From a virus: a DNA stretch of 64,000 bases. The notes under the pieces were generated by a model. That model was not told where the DNA came from and searched no databases. It saw only the letters and a program-made list of their open reading frames with translations. The stretch lies in the IMG/VR virus record IMGVR_UViG_3300037193_001286, positions 1-64,000 of that record, one strand, 5' to 3'. The position numbers and the translations under genes are program-made. Of this stretch, positions 55,240-63,883 are shown piece after piece (positions within the stretch are counted from its first letter, which is position 1; the number at the start of each line of letters is the position of its first letter).

Positions 55240-55595
55240 TCCGTCTCCCTCCCCTTTATGGCGTGCAGCACTGCAAGGCAGATCGCCAGCGGTTCGGTGC
55301 TTCCCCTTACATCAAACGGGTGATTGAGCGAGCCGATGCCCCAGCCGCCTTCCGCATCCGCATCGCGCTGCTCATAGGTGATGCGCGCTGCCGGATTCAG
55401 GCCGGTCCAGATGGTCATTGAGTATCGGCGATCCGGTGTATCCGGGAAAACCGTCTTAAACAGGATGAGCGCCGCGTCGATGGAGGCGGTGGGATACCCC
55501 TCGATCATCTCGAAATATTCGTTCAGCATCTCGTCGAGGTTGGCGTCTGGGCCGGTCGCGGCCCGCAGTTTTTCGATCAGTTCTTCGATCATCAT
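55236..55595 (-). CDS. Hypothetical phage protein
   Basis: One hundred and nineteen residues. IEELIEKLRAATGPDANLDE, then DAALILFKTVFPDTPDRRYS, and a C-terminal PLAICLAVLHAIKGRE. This layout (a short helix for vertex, then a LALAL..AL.A motif) is a well-known phage early protein form (in other phages with xxxPxxAxCxAxLxAL); function unknown. Confidence 0.65.
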   Translation of the reverse strand: MMIEELIEKLRAATGPDANLDEMLNEYFEMIEGYPTASIDAALILFKTVFPDTPDRRYSMTIWTGLNPAARITYEQRDADAEGGWGIGSLNHPFDVRGSTEPLAICLAVLHAIKGRETE

Positions 55596-55613
55596 GACCC
55601 TTCTCCTCGTTGG

Positions 55614-55853
55614 TCACTGGCGTCCGTCGAATTGCTCCACTTCCTCGCGGCCGTGCAGCCTGACGAGGCGGATAAGCATCTGCCTTTCGGTCGCCAGCTG
55701 CCGGGCCATGTCGGTCACCCAAGGCAGTCTCTCTTCATCCGCCGCCATCAACGGCATCCATTGCCCGTTTATCGAGACTGCGCATAGGCCTTCGATCCCG
55801 TCTGTGTCGACAGAAACCGCTACCCACACCTGGTCGATCCTGGTAATGTTCAC
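55614..55853 (-). CDS. Hypothetical protein
   Basis: Seventy-nine residues. QVWVAVSVDTDGIEGLCAVS, NGQWMPLMAADEERLPWVTD: the GxEGI.A......WMPLVAADxxRL motif occurs in phage accessory proteins of unknown function. First gene of the 55.9-53.6 kb minus operon. Confidence 0.6.
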   Translation of the reverse strand: MNITRIDQVWVAVSVDTDGIEGLCAVSINGQWMPLMAADEERLPWVTDMARQLATERQMLIRLVRLHGREEVEQFDGRQ

Positions 55854-55907
55854 TGATTCCCCCTCACCCTTGGATTTTTAGCCTAGCCCGAGCGGGCCAG
55901 GTATACT

Positions 55908-55920
55908 TACCCATTGGGTA
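55908..55920. promoter_or_regulatory. Palindrome TACCCATTGGGTA, possible operator
   Basis: A 13-bp perfect palindrome with central T, 55 bases upstream of the minus-strand gene starting at 55853. On the minus strand it falls in a region with a -35-like GACAAA (near 55925) and TATAC (near 55904). A possible operator for the accessory operon. Confidence 0.45.
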
Positions 55921-56047
55921 TTATTTGTCCACCGCTATTCTTTGTATATGGATAGCTTCAGCTCGACCTGTGGAAGCCTCTACAGAAAAGGTCTGTAATT
56001 TATCCCCCGCAGTGGGTTCTATAAAAATCAATGACTTAACAATGGAG

Positions 56048-56153
56048 TGCGGGGTATGCGGGGTATGAAATAGGTCAAACGCGCGGAACTAACAGTCGTG
56101 CACGACTGATTGTTTGGGTGAAAGTAACGGAATCATACCCCGCACACCCCGCA
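56048..56153. repeat. 106-bp two-fold symmetric element
   Basis: A 21-base arm at 56048-56068 (TGCGGGGTATGCGGGGTATGA in halves TGCGGGGTA and TGCGGGGTATGA) is repeated inverted at 56133-56153 with a single mismatch. A perfect 16-bp palindrome CAGTCGTGCACGACTG lies at 56093-56108. All three share the same centre, 56100.5. The 24 bases on each side between palindrome and arms are not symmetric. It is placed between the replication block and accessory genes, both on the minus strand. Confidence 0.75.
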
Positions 56154-56229
56154 GCGGTTCGCTAACGTATTGATTTTCCACAAACGGGTGCGGGGGAAGC
56201 GCGGGGGATAAAATTTTCGCGAGCGGATT

Positions 56230-56520
56230 TCAGTCGAGAAAGACGATCTCAAGCCCAAGATATTCAGCAAGAGCGTGCTCCACCTTCGCACCCTTGGAAT
56301 GTTCCCAACCGGGAAGCATCGCCATGCCCTCAGCATGGGCAATAATCCATGCGATACCGACCAGCATGTATTCGACAGGCTCGCCATCGGTGTGGTCCGT
56401 CATCTCGGCCGGATTGAAGACGAAGTGCCCGGCAGCGCGCAGATCGACCGCTGCCTTGTGAAATGTCGGATAGTTGTATTCGGGATGACCGTTCATCGGG
56501 CCAGCCAGATAGAGCCGCAT
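56230..56520 (-). CDS. DUF4406 nucleoside 2-deoxyribosyltransferase-like protein
   Basis: Ninety-six residues. RLYLAGPMNGHPEYNYPTFH near the N-terminus and EGMAMLPGWEHSKGAKVEHA near the end are the nucleotide-binding signatures of DUF4406, a relative of nucleoside deoxyribosyltransferases. Possible role in nucleotide metabolism during replication. Starts 10 bases after the replication ATPase. Confidence 0.78.
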   Translation of the reverse strand: MRLYLAGPMNGHPEYNYPTFHKAAVDLRAAGHFVFNPAEMTDHTDGEPVEYMLVGIAWIIAHAEGMAMLPGWEHSKGAKVEHALAEYLGLEIVFLD

Positions 56521-56529
56521 GGATGCCTC

Positions 56530-58080
56530 CTATTCGAGCGTCTGTAACGTCCAGCGCATGATGCCGTTACGGTCCGGCTTGCCGACCAGTTTCCGCCGCA
56601 GCAGCACACGATCCTTCCATCGCTTCAGCCAGTAGCCGAACTGGCGCGCGTCGAGGTCGCCCTTGACGTTGCTGGCTACCTGCTTGACGACTTCCTGCCA
56701 GATGCCGGTGTCGGAAGTGATCAGGTGCGCGGCCGTGTCCTGAATGAAACCACCGTCAAGTTCGGTCGGCCAGTTCATGAAGACCGCTTCCGCCTTGTTG
56801 CGCTCCTCGTCATTGGCGCGAAGGCTGGTCATCGACACGCAAGGGTCTTCGTAGCCCAGCCAGCAGAGCGCTTCGCGAACCGTCTTCGACCATCGCTCAT
56901 AGGACGCCAGCGGCGGCAGACGCGCCGGGCGCTTGGCCTTGAGGTAGGAGCTGACGACGGTCAAGGCTGCGGCGACATACCGTCCCCGGTCAACGAGGAT
57001 GTGCCGATCCGGGCGGCCCCGATATTCGTGCTCCTCCGGCTTCTCCTCGTTGCGGTCCACGGTTGCCAGAATGGTGCGGCGCGTCAGGTCCGCCATCACC
57101 TGCAAATGGTTGCCGTTGGCGAACCATGTCACCCGTTGCTCGATCCGCGTGAGACTGGATGTGCCCAGCGGCCGGACGTCCACCACCGGTTCCGTCAGCG
57201 CCTGGCACAAGAGCGGCGAGTTGATCCGGTTGACGACGTTGTCGAGCGAGATGATCGGCATCCCCGCCATCATCACCGCCGTCAGGCGCTTTTCGAATTC
57301 CTCGCCCTTCTCTGCCGGTGGAATGACCGGGCATGGTCGGCCGGTGGCGATAAGGCTGGCGAGAGTCGACAGGTAGCTCTTGCCTGAACCGGGTGTCGGC
57401 GCTGTCACCGCGTGCAGCGGTGCTGTCGGCAGGATGCCACGGCAGACCGGCGTGATCAGCATCGAGAGCGCCACCGAACGCGATTCCTCGCCGACGAACT
57501 GGTATTCCTCAAGCAGCTCGTGCAGGACGTTGATCGCGCCGATGGCCTCGCCCTTGTCCGGCTCACTCTTTATCGCTGGCAGCGCCGGAAGATCGGCGAG
57601 CAACAACCTCGACGGTCGGTGCACGCCGGGTTCATCGACGATGTCGCCGTTTGATTCCAGCGTCTGCGCCGGGACGATGTTCGTCACTTCCGGAAATGGC
57701 CAGTGGCCGATCCGCGAGAGGATCAGCCTGGCGATGCTCTCCGGCGCATCGGTCATCACCCAATCGCGCCGCCGATTGTCGTACTTGAAGAAGATGCAGG
57801 CTTCTTCCATCAGATGGATCATTCGGCCCATGGTCACCGCCACAAGCCGGACGTTGCGGACCGGGATGTATTCGCCACCTTCCTCGCCAACCGTGTCGGC
57901 CTCGATTGCTATCACCAGCTGGCCAGCCGAGACGTAAACCGGGACATCGCGTTCCAGAATTGCGTCCTCGACTTCGATGCAGGTCGCGACCTGAGTGCCG
58001 GGCATGAGTTCGATTCGTTTGCGGTCCAGTTTTGGCGTCTTGTTGAGCATTTTTTCTTTCCCGTCATCGTCATCGGTCAT
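56530..58080 (-). CDS. AAA+ replication ATPase (helicase/primase-like)
   Basis: Five hundred and sixteen residues from the ATG at 58080, overlapping the helicase stop as ATGA. Walker A is APTPGSGKS at residues 227-235, and IISLDNVVNRINSP looks like the Walker B/sensor region. Flanking LMEEACIFFKYDNRRRDWVM and a C-terminal WQEVVKQVASNVKGDLDARQ (winged-helix-like) are typical of large phage/plasmid replication ATPases. No polymerase gene is visible, so host polymerase is presumably recruited. Confidence 0.78.
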   Translation of the reverse strand: MTDDDDGKEKMLNKTPKLDRKRIELMPGTQVATCIEVEDAILERDVPVYVSAGQLVIAIEADTVGEEGGEYIPVRNVRLVAVTMGRMIHLMEEACIFFKYDNRRRDWVMTDAPESIARLILSRIGHWPFPEVTNIVPAQTLESNGDIVDEPGVHRPSRLLLADLPALPAIKSEPDKGEAIGAINVLHELLEEYQFVGEESRSVALSMLITPVCRGILPTAPLHAVTAPTPGSGKSYLSTLASLIATGRPCPVIPPAEKGEEFEKRLTAVMMAGMPIISLDNVVNRINSPLLCQALTEPVVDVRPLGTSSLTRIEQRVTWFANGNHLQVMADLTRRTILATVDRNEEKPEEHEYRGRPDRHILVDRGRYVAAALTVVSSYLKAKRPARLPPLASYERWSKTVREALCWLGYEDPCVSMTSLRANDEERNKAEAVFMNWPTELDGGFIQDTAAHLITSDTGIWQEVVKQVASNVKGDLDARQFGYWLKRWKDRVLLRRKLVGKPDRNGIMRWTLQTLE

Positions 58081-59540
58081 GCGAACAACCATTGATTTGA
58101 GCGAAGCATCAGCACCTGTTTCTTGGCGCGGGTGATGCCGGTGTAGACCAGACGTCGCGCTTCCAGAGCGTCGCCGTTCCAGCCGGAATAGAGAAAGATC
58201 ACGCGCCCGAACTCCGCGCCCTGGACGGCGTGAACCGTCACGGCCCACGCGTATTCCAGCACCGTTACCAGCGCTTCGCGATCATAGGTTTCCTGAAAGT
58301 ATTCGACTTCGCCCTTGGCCTTATCGATGGCCCGGCGATAGTCCGCCTCGTCGCCGTCCTGATAGGCCCATTGCAGCATCGAAAGCGGGAAATAAAGCGG
58401 CTCCGGCTCAAACACTCTCGGCATCTCCCGGTTCGGCGTGCCGTCCTCATACGCCCGCTTCAGCCAGATTCTCCGCAGATGTTCGTGGTCGATCAGATCG
58501 AGCCGCAGATAGCCCTCCGGCGCATAGTCCGCATCCTTCGGCGGGAACGCCAGCTCCTTGCCCAGCGTCAGCATCATGGCGTTCTCAAAACCGTACTTGT
58601 TGCGCCGCCGCACGAGGAACCGGTCGCCGCGCATCAGCGGCCGGTCAATGCCGCAGCGGAATAGCGCCCTGCGGATCGCCGTCGTCGCCAGCCGTCTCAG
58701 CCGGTGATAAGGGGCGATGATGATGTCGGCCGCCCTTCCCCATCGTCCCCATTCCTCGTCATCGATATTGGCGAATGGCTGCTGGCGGCGGAAGGACGGC
58801 GAGGTGCGGACCGTGAACTGGCCATAATCGCCATCGTCGAAATGCGCCTGATCCTGCCGGAACAGGTTGCCGATCTGCGGGATGTTTGTCCCGCTGCCGC
58901 GCTCGATCTTCGTCAGCTCGTAGCCGACCGGGATCGTCTCGAATGCATTGTGGTGATGGCCAACCGGTGGGAGCTGGAAACTGTCGCCCAGAAGCAGGAT
59001 GCGGCATTTGGTATGCTCGACGATGTAATCGTAAATTTCCGGCTTCACCATCGAGTATTCGTCGATCACGAGGATGTCATTCTCGCCAAGCTTCGTCACT
59101 TGGCCTTGCGTGTCGAGGACGAAAATGTCCTTGAGGTATCGATCAACGTCGACCAGTTTCGAGCGCAACCATGGCCGCGTGTCCTGCGTCAGCTCGCCGC
59201 GCTCAACCCGCTGTTCCAGTCCGGCGAGCGCCTTGAGATATTCAGGTGTCTCGATCTTCTCGTGGCGGTAAAAGAGGGCGGCGACGGTCTTGCAGGGGAT
59301 CGGGCAATTCTTCAATTCGAGGCTGTTGGACAACCGTTTGGTGGCGATGTGCGAGACGCTTGATCCGATGGCTTCGACGCCGGGAAGCCGATTGAGAATG
59401 TGCGGGACGGTGTATGTCTTGCCGGTTCCGGCCGCGCCGTCGAGTTTGAACCATCGGTCGTTTTCGAAGGCCTTCAGCGCTGCCTCGACTGCGTGCTGCT
59501 GCCCGCCGTTCAGGACGCTCGCGCCGGTCCGCCGCCTCAT
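58077..59540 (-). CDS. SF1B DNA helicase (Dda/RecD2-like)
   Basis: Four hundred and eighty-seven residues. Helicase motifs: I DGAAGTGKT (34-42), II VIDEY (158-162), III GDSFQLPPV (185-193), V AVTVHAVQGAEF and VI VYTGITRAKKQ near the C-terminus. Homologous to phage Dda and RecD2. It would unwind DNA or displace bound proteins at the fork. Coupled to the AAA+ ATPase gene downstream. Confidence 0.92.
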   Translation of the reverse strand: MRRRTGASVLNGGQQHAVEAALKAFENDRWFKLDGAAGTGKTYTVPHILNRLPGVEAIGSSVSHIATKRLSNSLELKNCPIPCKTVAALFYRHEKIETPEYLKALAGLEQRVERGELTQDTRPWLRSKLVDVDRYLKDIFVLDTQGQVTKLGENDILVIDEYSMVKPEIYDYIVEHTKCRILLLGDSFQLPPVGHHHNAFETIPVGYELTKIERGSGTNIPQIGNLFRQDQAHFDDGDYGQFTVRTSPSFRRQQPFANIDDEEWGRWGRAADIIIAPYHRLRRLATTAIRRALFRCGIDRPLMRGDRFLVRRRNKYGFENAMMLTLGKELAFPPKDADYAPEGYLRLDLIDHEHLRRIWLKRAYEDGTPNREMPRVFEPEPLYFPLSMLQWAYQDGDEADYRRAIDKAKGEVEYFQETYDREALVTVLEYAWAVTVHAVQGAEFGRVIFLYSGWNGDALEARRLVYTGITRAKKQVLMLRSNQWLFA

Positions 59541-60109
59541 TGATCACCTCCCATGGGGTTTTCGCGCGCGATCCGCTTCAGCGCCGTAAGCATCTCGGCG
59601 CGTGTCAATCGCAAGCCTTGCCGCAGCAAATACTCATAGAGGCCGGAGGCATCCGTCTCGGTGAGCACCCGCATGGTGAAGTCCGGTTCCCAGTCGTCCG
59701 GAAGGCGACCCTTGAGCATGATCTTTTTGGTCGCCAGATCGAAACCAAGGATACCAGAAAGCGCCGGGTCTTCCCTCATCGCAATCGCGGCGTTTGCCGC
59801 TCCCTTGAGCGGTTTGCCGGTGTCGTCCCGGATGAGTTGCTGATGCCATTCCGGCGTTTGCGGCTTTCGCGGTCGCGGCGGATTGAAGCCGCGCTGCCGG
59901 TATTCCTCGGCGAATTTGCGGAACTGATCTTTCTGGCAATCCGGCCGGTGCGTCTCGCCCTGGTCGGCGTCGCACCAGAGGCATCCGCCATCGTGGCGAA
60001 CGGCTTGCTCGAATTCCGGGCCGAACGTCCCGTTCCTCAGCGCCATGAAGAAAGTCACGAACGATCGACGATCGAGGTCAACGAGGAAGCGGAGCATATC
60101 CTTAGACAT
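59537..60109 (-). CDS. VirE-like N-terminal segment protein with zinc motif
   Basis: One hundred and ninety residues from the ATG at 60109. A Cys/His motif CLWCDADQGETHRPDC (about residues 41-56) suggests a zinc site. The segment AAIAMREDPALSGILGFDLA followed by KIMLKGRLPDDWEPDFTMRV resembles the linker just before the catalytic part of VirE-type replication proteins. That catalytic part is missing here, so it may be a loader or primer factor for the neighbouring ATPase. Confidence 0.62.
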   Translation of the reverse strand: MSKDMLRFLVDLDRRSFVTFFMALRNGTFGPEFEQAVRHDGGCLWCDADQGETHRPDCQKDQFRKFAEEYRQRGFNPPRPRKPQTPEWHQQLIRDDTGKPLKGAANAAIAMREDPALSGILGFDLATKKIMLKGRLPDDWEPDFTMRVLTETDASGLYEYLLRQGLRLTRAEMLTALKRIARENPMGGDQ

Positions 60110-61412
60110 CGCCCCTCCCCCAGTCCTCGACGAGCTGGATGCGCTCGCCAACCCAACGACCGACATTGACCGCCCATGCGTTGCCTATCGCCCGGTAGCG
60201 TGGCCCGTCCGGCGAGTGTGCCCTGCCGCGCCATGGAACATTGGTCCAGTCGTCCGGCAGCCCTTGCAGACGTTCGCATTCTCGCGGGGTTAATCGGCGA
60301 ACCGCGTAGGCGGTCGGCACGAAGGCACCCTGATCGAGATCGTTGCGCCAACCGCGCGCGCCGTCGCCAGCGCCCAACGGCTGGGCCACCGCCAGCTGGC
60401 CGCCGGCGTTTGCGTGGCTGCCGTCGAAGTTCATCGCCCGCATCGCAGGTGTTGCGCCGTCGTCGCCGAAACCATGCCGTTTGGAATCGAAGGCGACCGC
60501 TTGGCTGTAGCCGTCCTCGTCGAGGGAACCGGGGATGTCGGCGGGCACAGGATCCTGTCGCGCATTGAACGCGATCAGCGCGCCTCGCTCGCTCGGCATG
60601 CGGTTGGTGCTCGCGGCCATGCCAGCGGTGAGCGCATGAGCGATCATCGTCTGGCCTTCATCCATGGTGGTATTGACGCCCTTGTGCATGCGGGCTGTCA
60701 GGCCGTTGGCAACTCCGGGGACGGCGATGATGTCGTCCTGTCCTCTGGAGTCTCCGGGTCGTTCAACGCCCCGGCCACTGCCTGTAAGGCATGAAGCAGT
60801 AGGTCGGGCATAACCTTGCCCCGACGCGCGGCGCGGCGCAGGATTCCAGCGCAGGCTTTCCGGCTCAAGTAATACTTGCGCGGGACGTCGCCAGTCGGTT
60901 CCAAGATATCCGACAACGAACACACGGTTCCGTCGTTGGGGGACGGCGCGAGCGTGACCGGCCACTCGGACATATTGAGCGTCAAGCACTCGCCAGGCCG
61001 CAGAATACCCGCTGACTTCCAGCCCTCTGAGGAGCGTTTCAAAAGCCCGTCCTTGGTCCTGCGACAGGACACCGGGGACATTCTCCCATATGATCCACTG
61101 GGGGCGATAATGGCGAATGATCGCCAGATAGGCGAACATGAGTCCGCCACGCGGGTCATCCAGTCCCTTGCGCAATCCGGCGATAGAAAATGACTGACAG
61201 GGGCTTCCGCCGCAAACAAGGTCAACTGATCCAAGGTCTGGCCACCCTTCATATGCGGTCACGTCACCAAGGTTGGCGACATCCGGGAACCGATGCGCGA
61301 GAACGGCGGATGCGAACCTGTCCACCTCGGCATGGGCGACGCACTGCCAGCCAAGCGGCTCGAATGCGAGCGATGCAGTGCCGATGCCTGAGAACAGGTC
61401 GAGATAACGCAT
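60102..61412 (-). CDS. C5-cytosine DNA methyltransferase
   Basis: Four hundred and thirty-six residues. Motif I DLFSGIG (5-11), motif IV GGSPCQSF with catalytic Cys72, motif VI ENV (110-112), motif VIII QRRNR (159-163), and motifs IX-X (VRRLTPRECERLQGLP, IGNAWAV). Residues 180-370 are the target-recognition region, with a phage-type insertion. No restriction enzyme partner is present, so it probably protects phage DNA. Stop overlaps the VirE-like gene. Confidence 0.92.
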   Translation of the reverse strand: MRYLDLFSGIGTASLAFEPLGWQCVAHAEVDRFASAVLAHRFPDVANLGDVTAYEGWPDLGSVDLVCGGSPCQSFSIAGLRKGLDDPRGGLMFAYLAIIRHYRPQWIIWENVPGVLSQDQGRAFETLLRGLEVSGYSAAWRVLDAQYVRVAGHARAVPQRRNRVFVVGYLGTDWRRPAQVLLEPESLRWNPAPRRASGQGYARPTASCLTGSGRGVERPGDSRGQDDIIAVPGVANGLTARMHKGVNTTMDEGQTMIAHALTAGMAASTNRMPSERGALIAFNARQDPVPADIPGSLDEDGYSQAVAFDSKRHGFGDDGATPAMRAMNFDGSHANAGGQLAVAQPLGAGDGARGWRNDLDQGAFVPTAYAVRRLTPRECERLQGLPDDWTNVPWRGRAHSPDGPRYRAIGNAWAVNVGRWVGERIQLVEDWGRGDV

Positions 61413-61419
61413 TTCAGGC

Positions 61420-61617
61420 TCACTCTCCTTCTTCTCCTCTGGCCTTCATCATCTCGTCGGCAATGAAGTACGCGCGATCCCAGACGTCGCCGCCCGCGTT
61501 GTTGGCGAGCAGCCCGACAAGCGCCTGTCCGGCGAACCAATCACGCAGGTCCATGCCGCGAGCCGGATCGCCCCAGCTCTCAGGTGGCGACAGCGCTGGG
61601 AAGGCTGGGATGCTCAT
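61420..61617 (-). CDS. Small conserved phage protein
   Basis: Sixty-five residues. MDLRDWFAGQALVGLLANNA and WDRAYFIADEMMKARGE form the MSLRDYFAGQAL...A..AY..AD.M motif, found in small proteins coded beside phage replication genes. Function unknown. Confidence 0.72.
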   Translation of the reverse strand: MSIPAFPALSPPESWGDPARGMDLRDWFAGQALVGLLANNAGGDVWDRAYFIADEMMKARGEEGE

Positions 61618-62132
61618 GCCATCTTCTCCCAGAAGCGGATTTCATGGACGGATGAGGCCCAGAGGCCGATCAGGATCGCCTCGGCTTCATCGACGGATCG
61701 GTATTTGATGTTCAGGTGCTGGCAGGTCTCTTTGGCGCGGCGCTTGGCCACCTCGCGCGACAGCTTTCCGTCGCCCAGAATTGCCGCTCGCCATGTGGCG
61801 ACCGCGACGCCCAGAAGGTGGATGTCGAGCGCTGCGCCGACGCCAATGATCGCGCCTTCGATATTGTGCAGGATCATCGACGCCGCGTTCGGCGTGACGA
61901 ACCCTTCGTTACCGGGCAGCAGTCCCTTCTTGCCGTACATCTTGATCGAGCGGATCGCCCGTTCGAAGACAATGACCTTCGGTCGCCACTCGCCGACAAG
62001 CAGCGTGAACTTCTGGGCGAAGTCCTCGACGCCATCGGATCGCAACGTGCCGGATGCCATGCACTCTCGACCGTCGAAGATCGCCCAACCGGACGCGGTC
62101 TTGGATGGATCGACGGCGAGGACGCGCATCAT
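61614..62132 (-). CDS. RuvC-like Holliday junction resolvase
   Basis: One hundred and seventy-two residues of RNase H fold. Asp8 (LAVDPSKTASGWAIFD), Glu57 (VIVFERAIR) and Asp148/Glu151 (SVDEAEAILIG) give the metal-binding set of RuvC-type nucleases. It would cut branched DNA during replication or packaging. ATGA overlaps on both sides. Confidence 0.85.
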   Translation of the reverse strand: MMRVLAVDPSKTASGWAIFDGRECMASGTLRSDGVEDFAQKFTLLVGEWRPKVIVFERAIRSIKMYGKKGLLPGNEGFVTPNAASMILHNIEGAIIGVGAALDIHLLGVAVATWRAAILGDGKLSREVAKRRAKETCQHLNIKYRSVDEAEAILIGLWASSVHEIRFWEKMA

Positions 62133-63607
62133 GCCGCACCCCCGAACAATGGCCCGGCGTCGAGTTCGGCTTTTCCGGATCGCTTGATAATCTCGCGCGC
62201 TTTCTCATCCGGCCCGGCGAGGCAGAGCCGCATGCGTTCGGCGATGTCTTGCTGATATTCCGGTTCGCGCTCGACCAGGATCGCGTTGAAGCCTTCGCGC
62301 CAAGCCGCCTCGCCGGTCGTTCCGGTTCCAGCGAATGGATCGAGCACGGTGCCACCGGGCGGTGTCACCAGCCGCACGAGGTATTGCATCAGATCGACAG
62401 GCTTCACGGTCGGATGTTTCGATCCGATGCGGTCCTCGGCGTCGGCTTTGGCAGAATAGAAAAGGCTCGATGGCGGCACGCCCGCACGGCGCGCGCCCGG
62501 TAGCATGGCGAAGTCGGTCGCGCCTGCCTTGTCGTAGCGCCGCAAGGCCGATGGCTCGTCCGGCCGGGCCGCATAGAAGAAGCGAGCTGCGGAACCTGTG
62601 TCCTTCACGCCGGGGCGCGTGATCCCGTTCGCCCCACCATGGTAGCCCATCGTTCCGTTGGGATCGTTGTTCCCGCCGATCTGCCCATCGACCTGCGGGA
62701 AGCACGCGATCACCTCGTCGCTGCCGTCGTGGATGACGTTCGCGGGCCAGCGGCCGGTCGAGGTGTCGATCTCGCCGGTCCGGTTGCTGCCGTTCTTTCC
62801 ATCGCCATAGCAGTTCAGAGCCGCTTCGCCGCGATGCGTGAACTTCGGTACGCCGTCCGGAGCATGAACCCGGCACGCGTCGATGTTCACCGCGCCCGTT
62901 TCCCAGAACAGGATGTTGGCCGCGCCGTTCCTTTCGGTGAAGGGCTTCTGGCCCATATAGATCGGCTCGATGGCTGGTTTCAGCGACTGCCCGCCGTAGT
63001 GCCAGCCGTTCCACCTTGCCGCTTCCGCCGATCCCGGAACGTAAGCGCCCGGTTGATAGACGCGATCCTCAAGCTTTTCCCAGCTGCCGTCCTTGTTCTG
63101 GTCCGCGCCTGGTCGGATGCGGCGCACGGTATTGCCGTTCGCCATCTTCTCACCTTCCCGGCCCAGCTCCTTGTCGATGGCGCGGGCGGCATTGTGTGCC
63201 TTCGGGAACCCGGAACCGAAAATCCATGCGATCAGCGGATGGGTGATGAAGCCCGCGTCTTCGATGGCGACCGACATTCGGCCGAAGCCGCGCGTCGAGG
63301 CGAAGGCCAAAACGTAACCGCCCGGTTTCAGAACGTGGAAGACGGCTTTCCATGTCTCGACACGGAAAGCGACGTCGCCGCCGTCCCAGAGCTTGTTCAT
63401 AAAGCCGCGAGCGGTGCGCTGATGCGGCCCGCTTTTCGTCCGAGTCTTGTCGGTTCGACCGGTCTTGGCGAAGCGCTTGGTGATACTGTGAAGATGGTAC
63501 GGCGGATCGCAGACGACGGCATCGACGGAATTCTCCGGCATGGCCGCGAGCGCGTCGAGGCAGTCGCCGGGATACAGGATGACGCGGCCGTCGAGGAACG
63601 AGATCAT
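62129..63607 (-). CDS. Beta-class DNA methyltransferase (CcrM-like order)
   Basis: Four hundred and ninety-two residues from the ATG at 63607. Catalytic DPPY at 34-37 precedes the SAM-binding DPFAGTGTT at 423-431, the beta-class order of CcrM and many N4/N6 methyltransferases. A long target-recognition region lies between. KHPTVKPVDLMQYLVRLV before the SAM motif is typical. The gene is translationally coupled (ATGA) to the GcrA-like zinc protein upstream. Confidence 0.9.
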   Translation of the reverse strand: MISFLDGRVILYPGDCLDALAAMPENSVDAVVCDPPYHLHSITKRFAKTGRTDKTRTKSGPHQRTARGFMNKLWDGGDVAFRVETWKAVFHVLKPGGYVLAFASTRGFGRMSVAIEDAGFITHPLIAWIFGSGFPKAHNAARAIDKELGREGEKMANGNTVRRIRPGADQNKDGSWEKLEDRVYQPGAYVPGSAEAARWNGWHYGGQSLKPAIEPIYMGQKPFTERNGAANILFWETGAVNIDACRVHAPDGVPKFTHRGEAALNCYGDGKNGSNRTGEIDTSTGRWPANVIHDGSDEVIACFPQVDGQIGGNNDPNGTMGYHGGANGITRPGVKDTGSAARFFYAARPDEPSALRRYDKAGATDFAMLPGARRAGVPPSSLFYSAKADAEDRIGSKHPTVKPVDLMQYLVRLVTPPGGTVLDPFAGTGTTGEAAWREGFNAILVEREPEYQQDIAERMRLCLAGPDEKAREIIKRSGKAELDAGPLFGGAA

Positions 63608-63816
63608 CGGCGAGGTCTCCGATGGTCCCGCTGGTGCCAACAGCGGTCATGGTGCTCTTCGCAAAAAAACGAGCCGCGAATGACCGGCTTGCCACAAAAC
63701 ATATACCAACCTGTGATGGTATGGTCCTCATGAACCGGGAACCGACACTGCCGGTCATTGAGGGTATGGAGGGGTGCATTGCATTGTGACTGCTGGGCCG
63801 GTTCAGCTGGCTGCAT
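63604..63816 (-). CDS. Stand-alone GcrA-like zinc-binding protein
   Basis: Seventy residues from the ATG at 63816, preceded by GGAGG. RQCRFPVHEDHTITGWYMFC followed by GKPVIRGSFFCEEHH matches the C-terminal zinc segment of GcrA regulators (CRxPIGDPx...FCGxPxxxGxPYCxxH), but the GcrA N-terminal HTH is missing. In alphaproteobacteria GcrA binds CcrM-methylated promoters; here the gene directly precedes a CcrM-like methyltransferase. Confidence 0.7.
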   Translation of the reverse strand: MQPAEPAQQSQCNAPLHTLNDRQCRFPVHEDHTITGWYMFCGKPVIRGSFFCEEHHDRCWHQRDHRRPRR

Positions 63817-63883
63817 GATGGTCCTCCCAAACAATAGTACAGGCACGCGAGCGCGGGACGCTCAACGCGAGGGCGGCTGCCTA

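Noticed and set aside
56048-56153. Insertion sequence or transposon remnant with inverted ends
   Set aside because: Only 106 bp, no transposase, no target duplication; the concentric palindrome fits a protein-binding element better.
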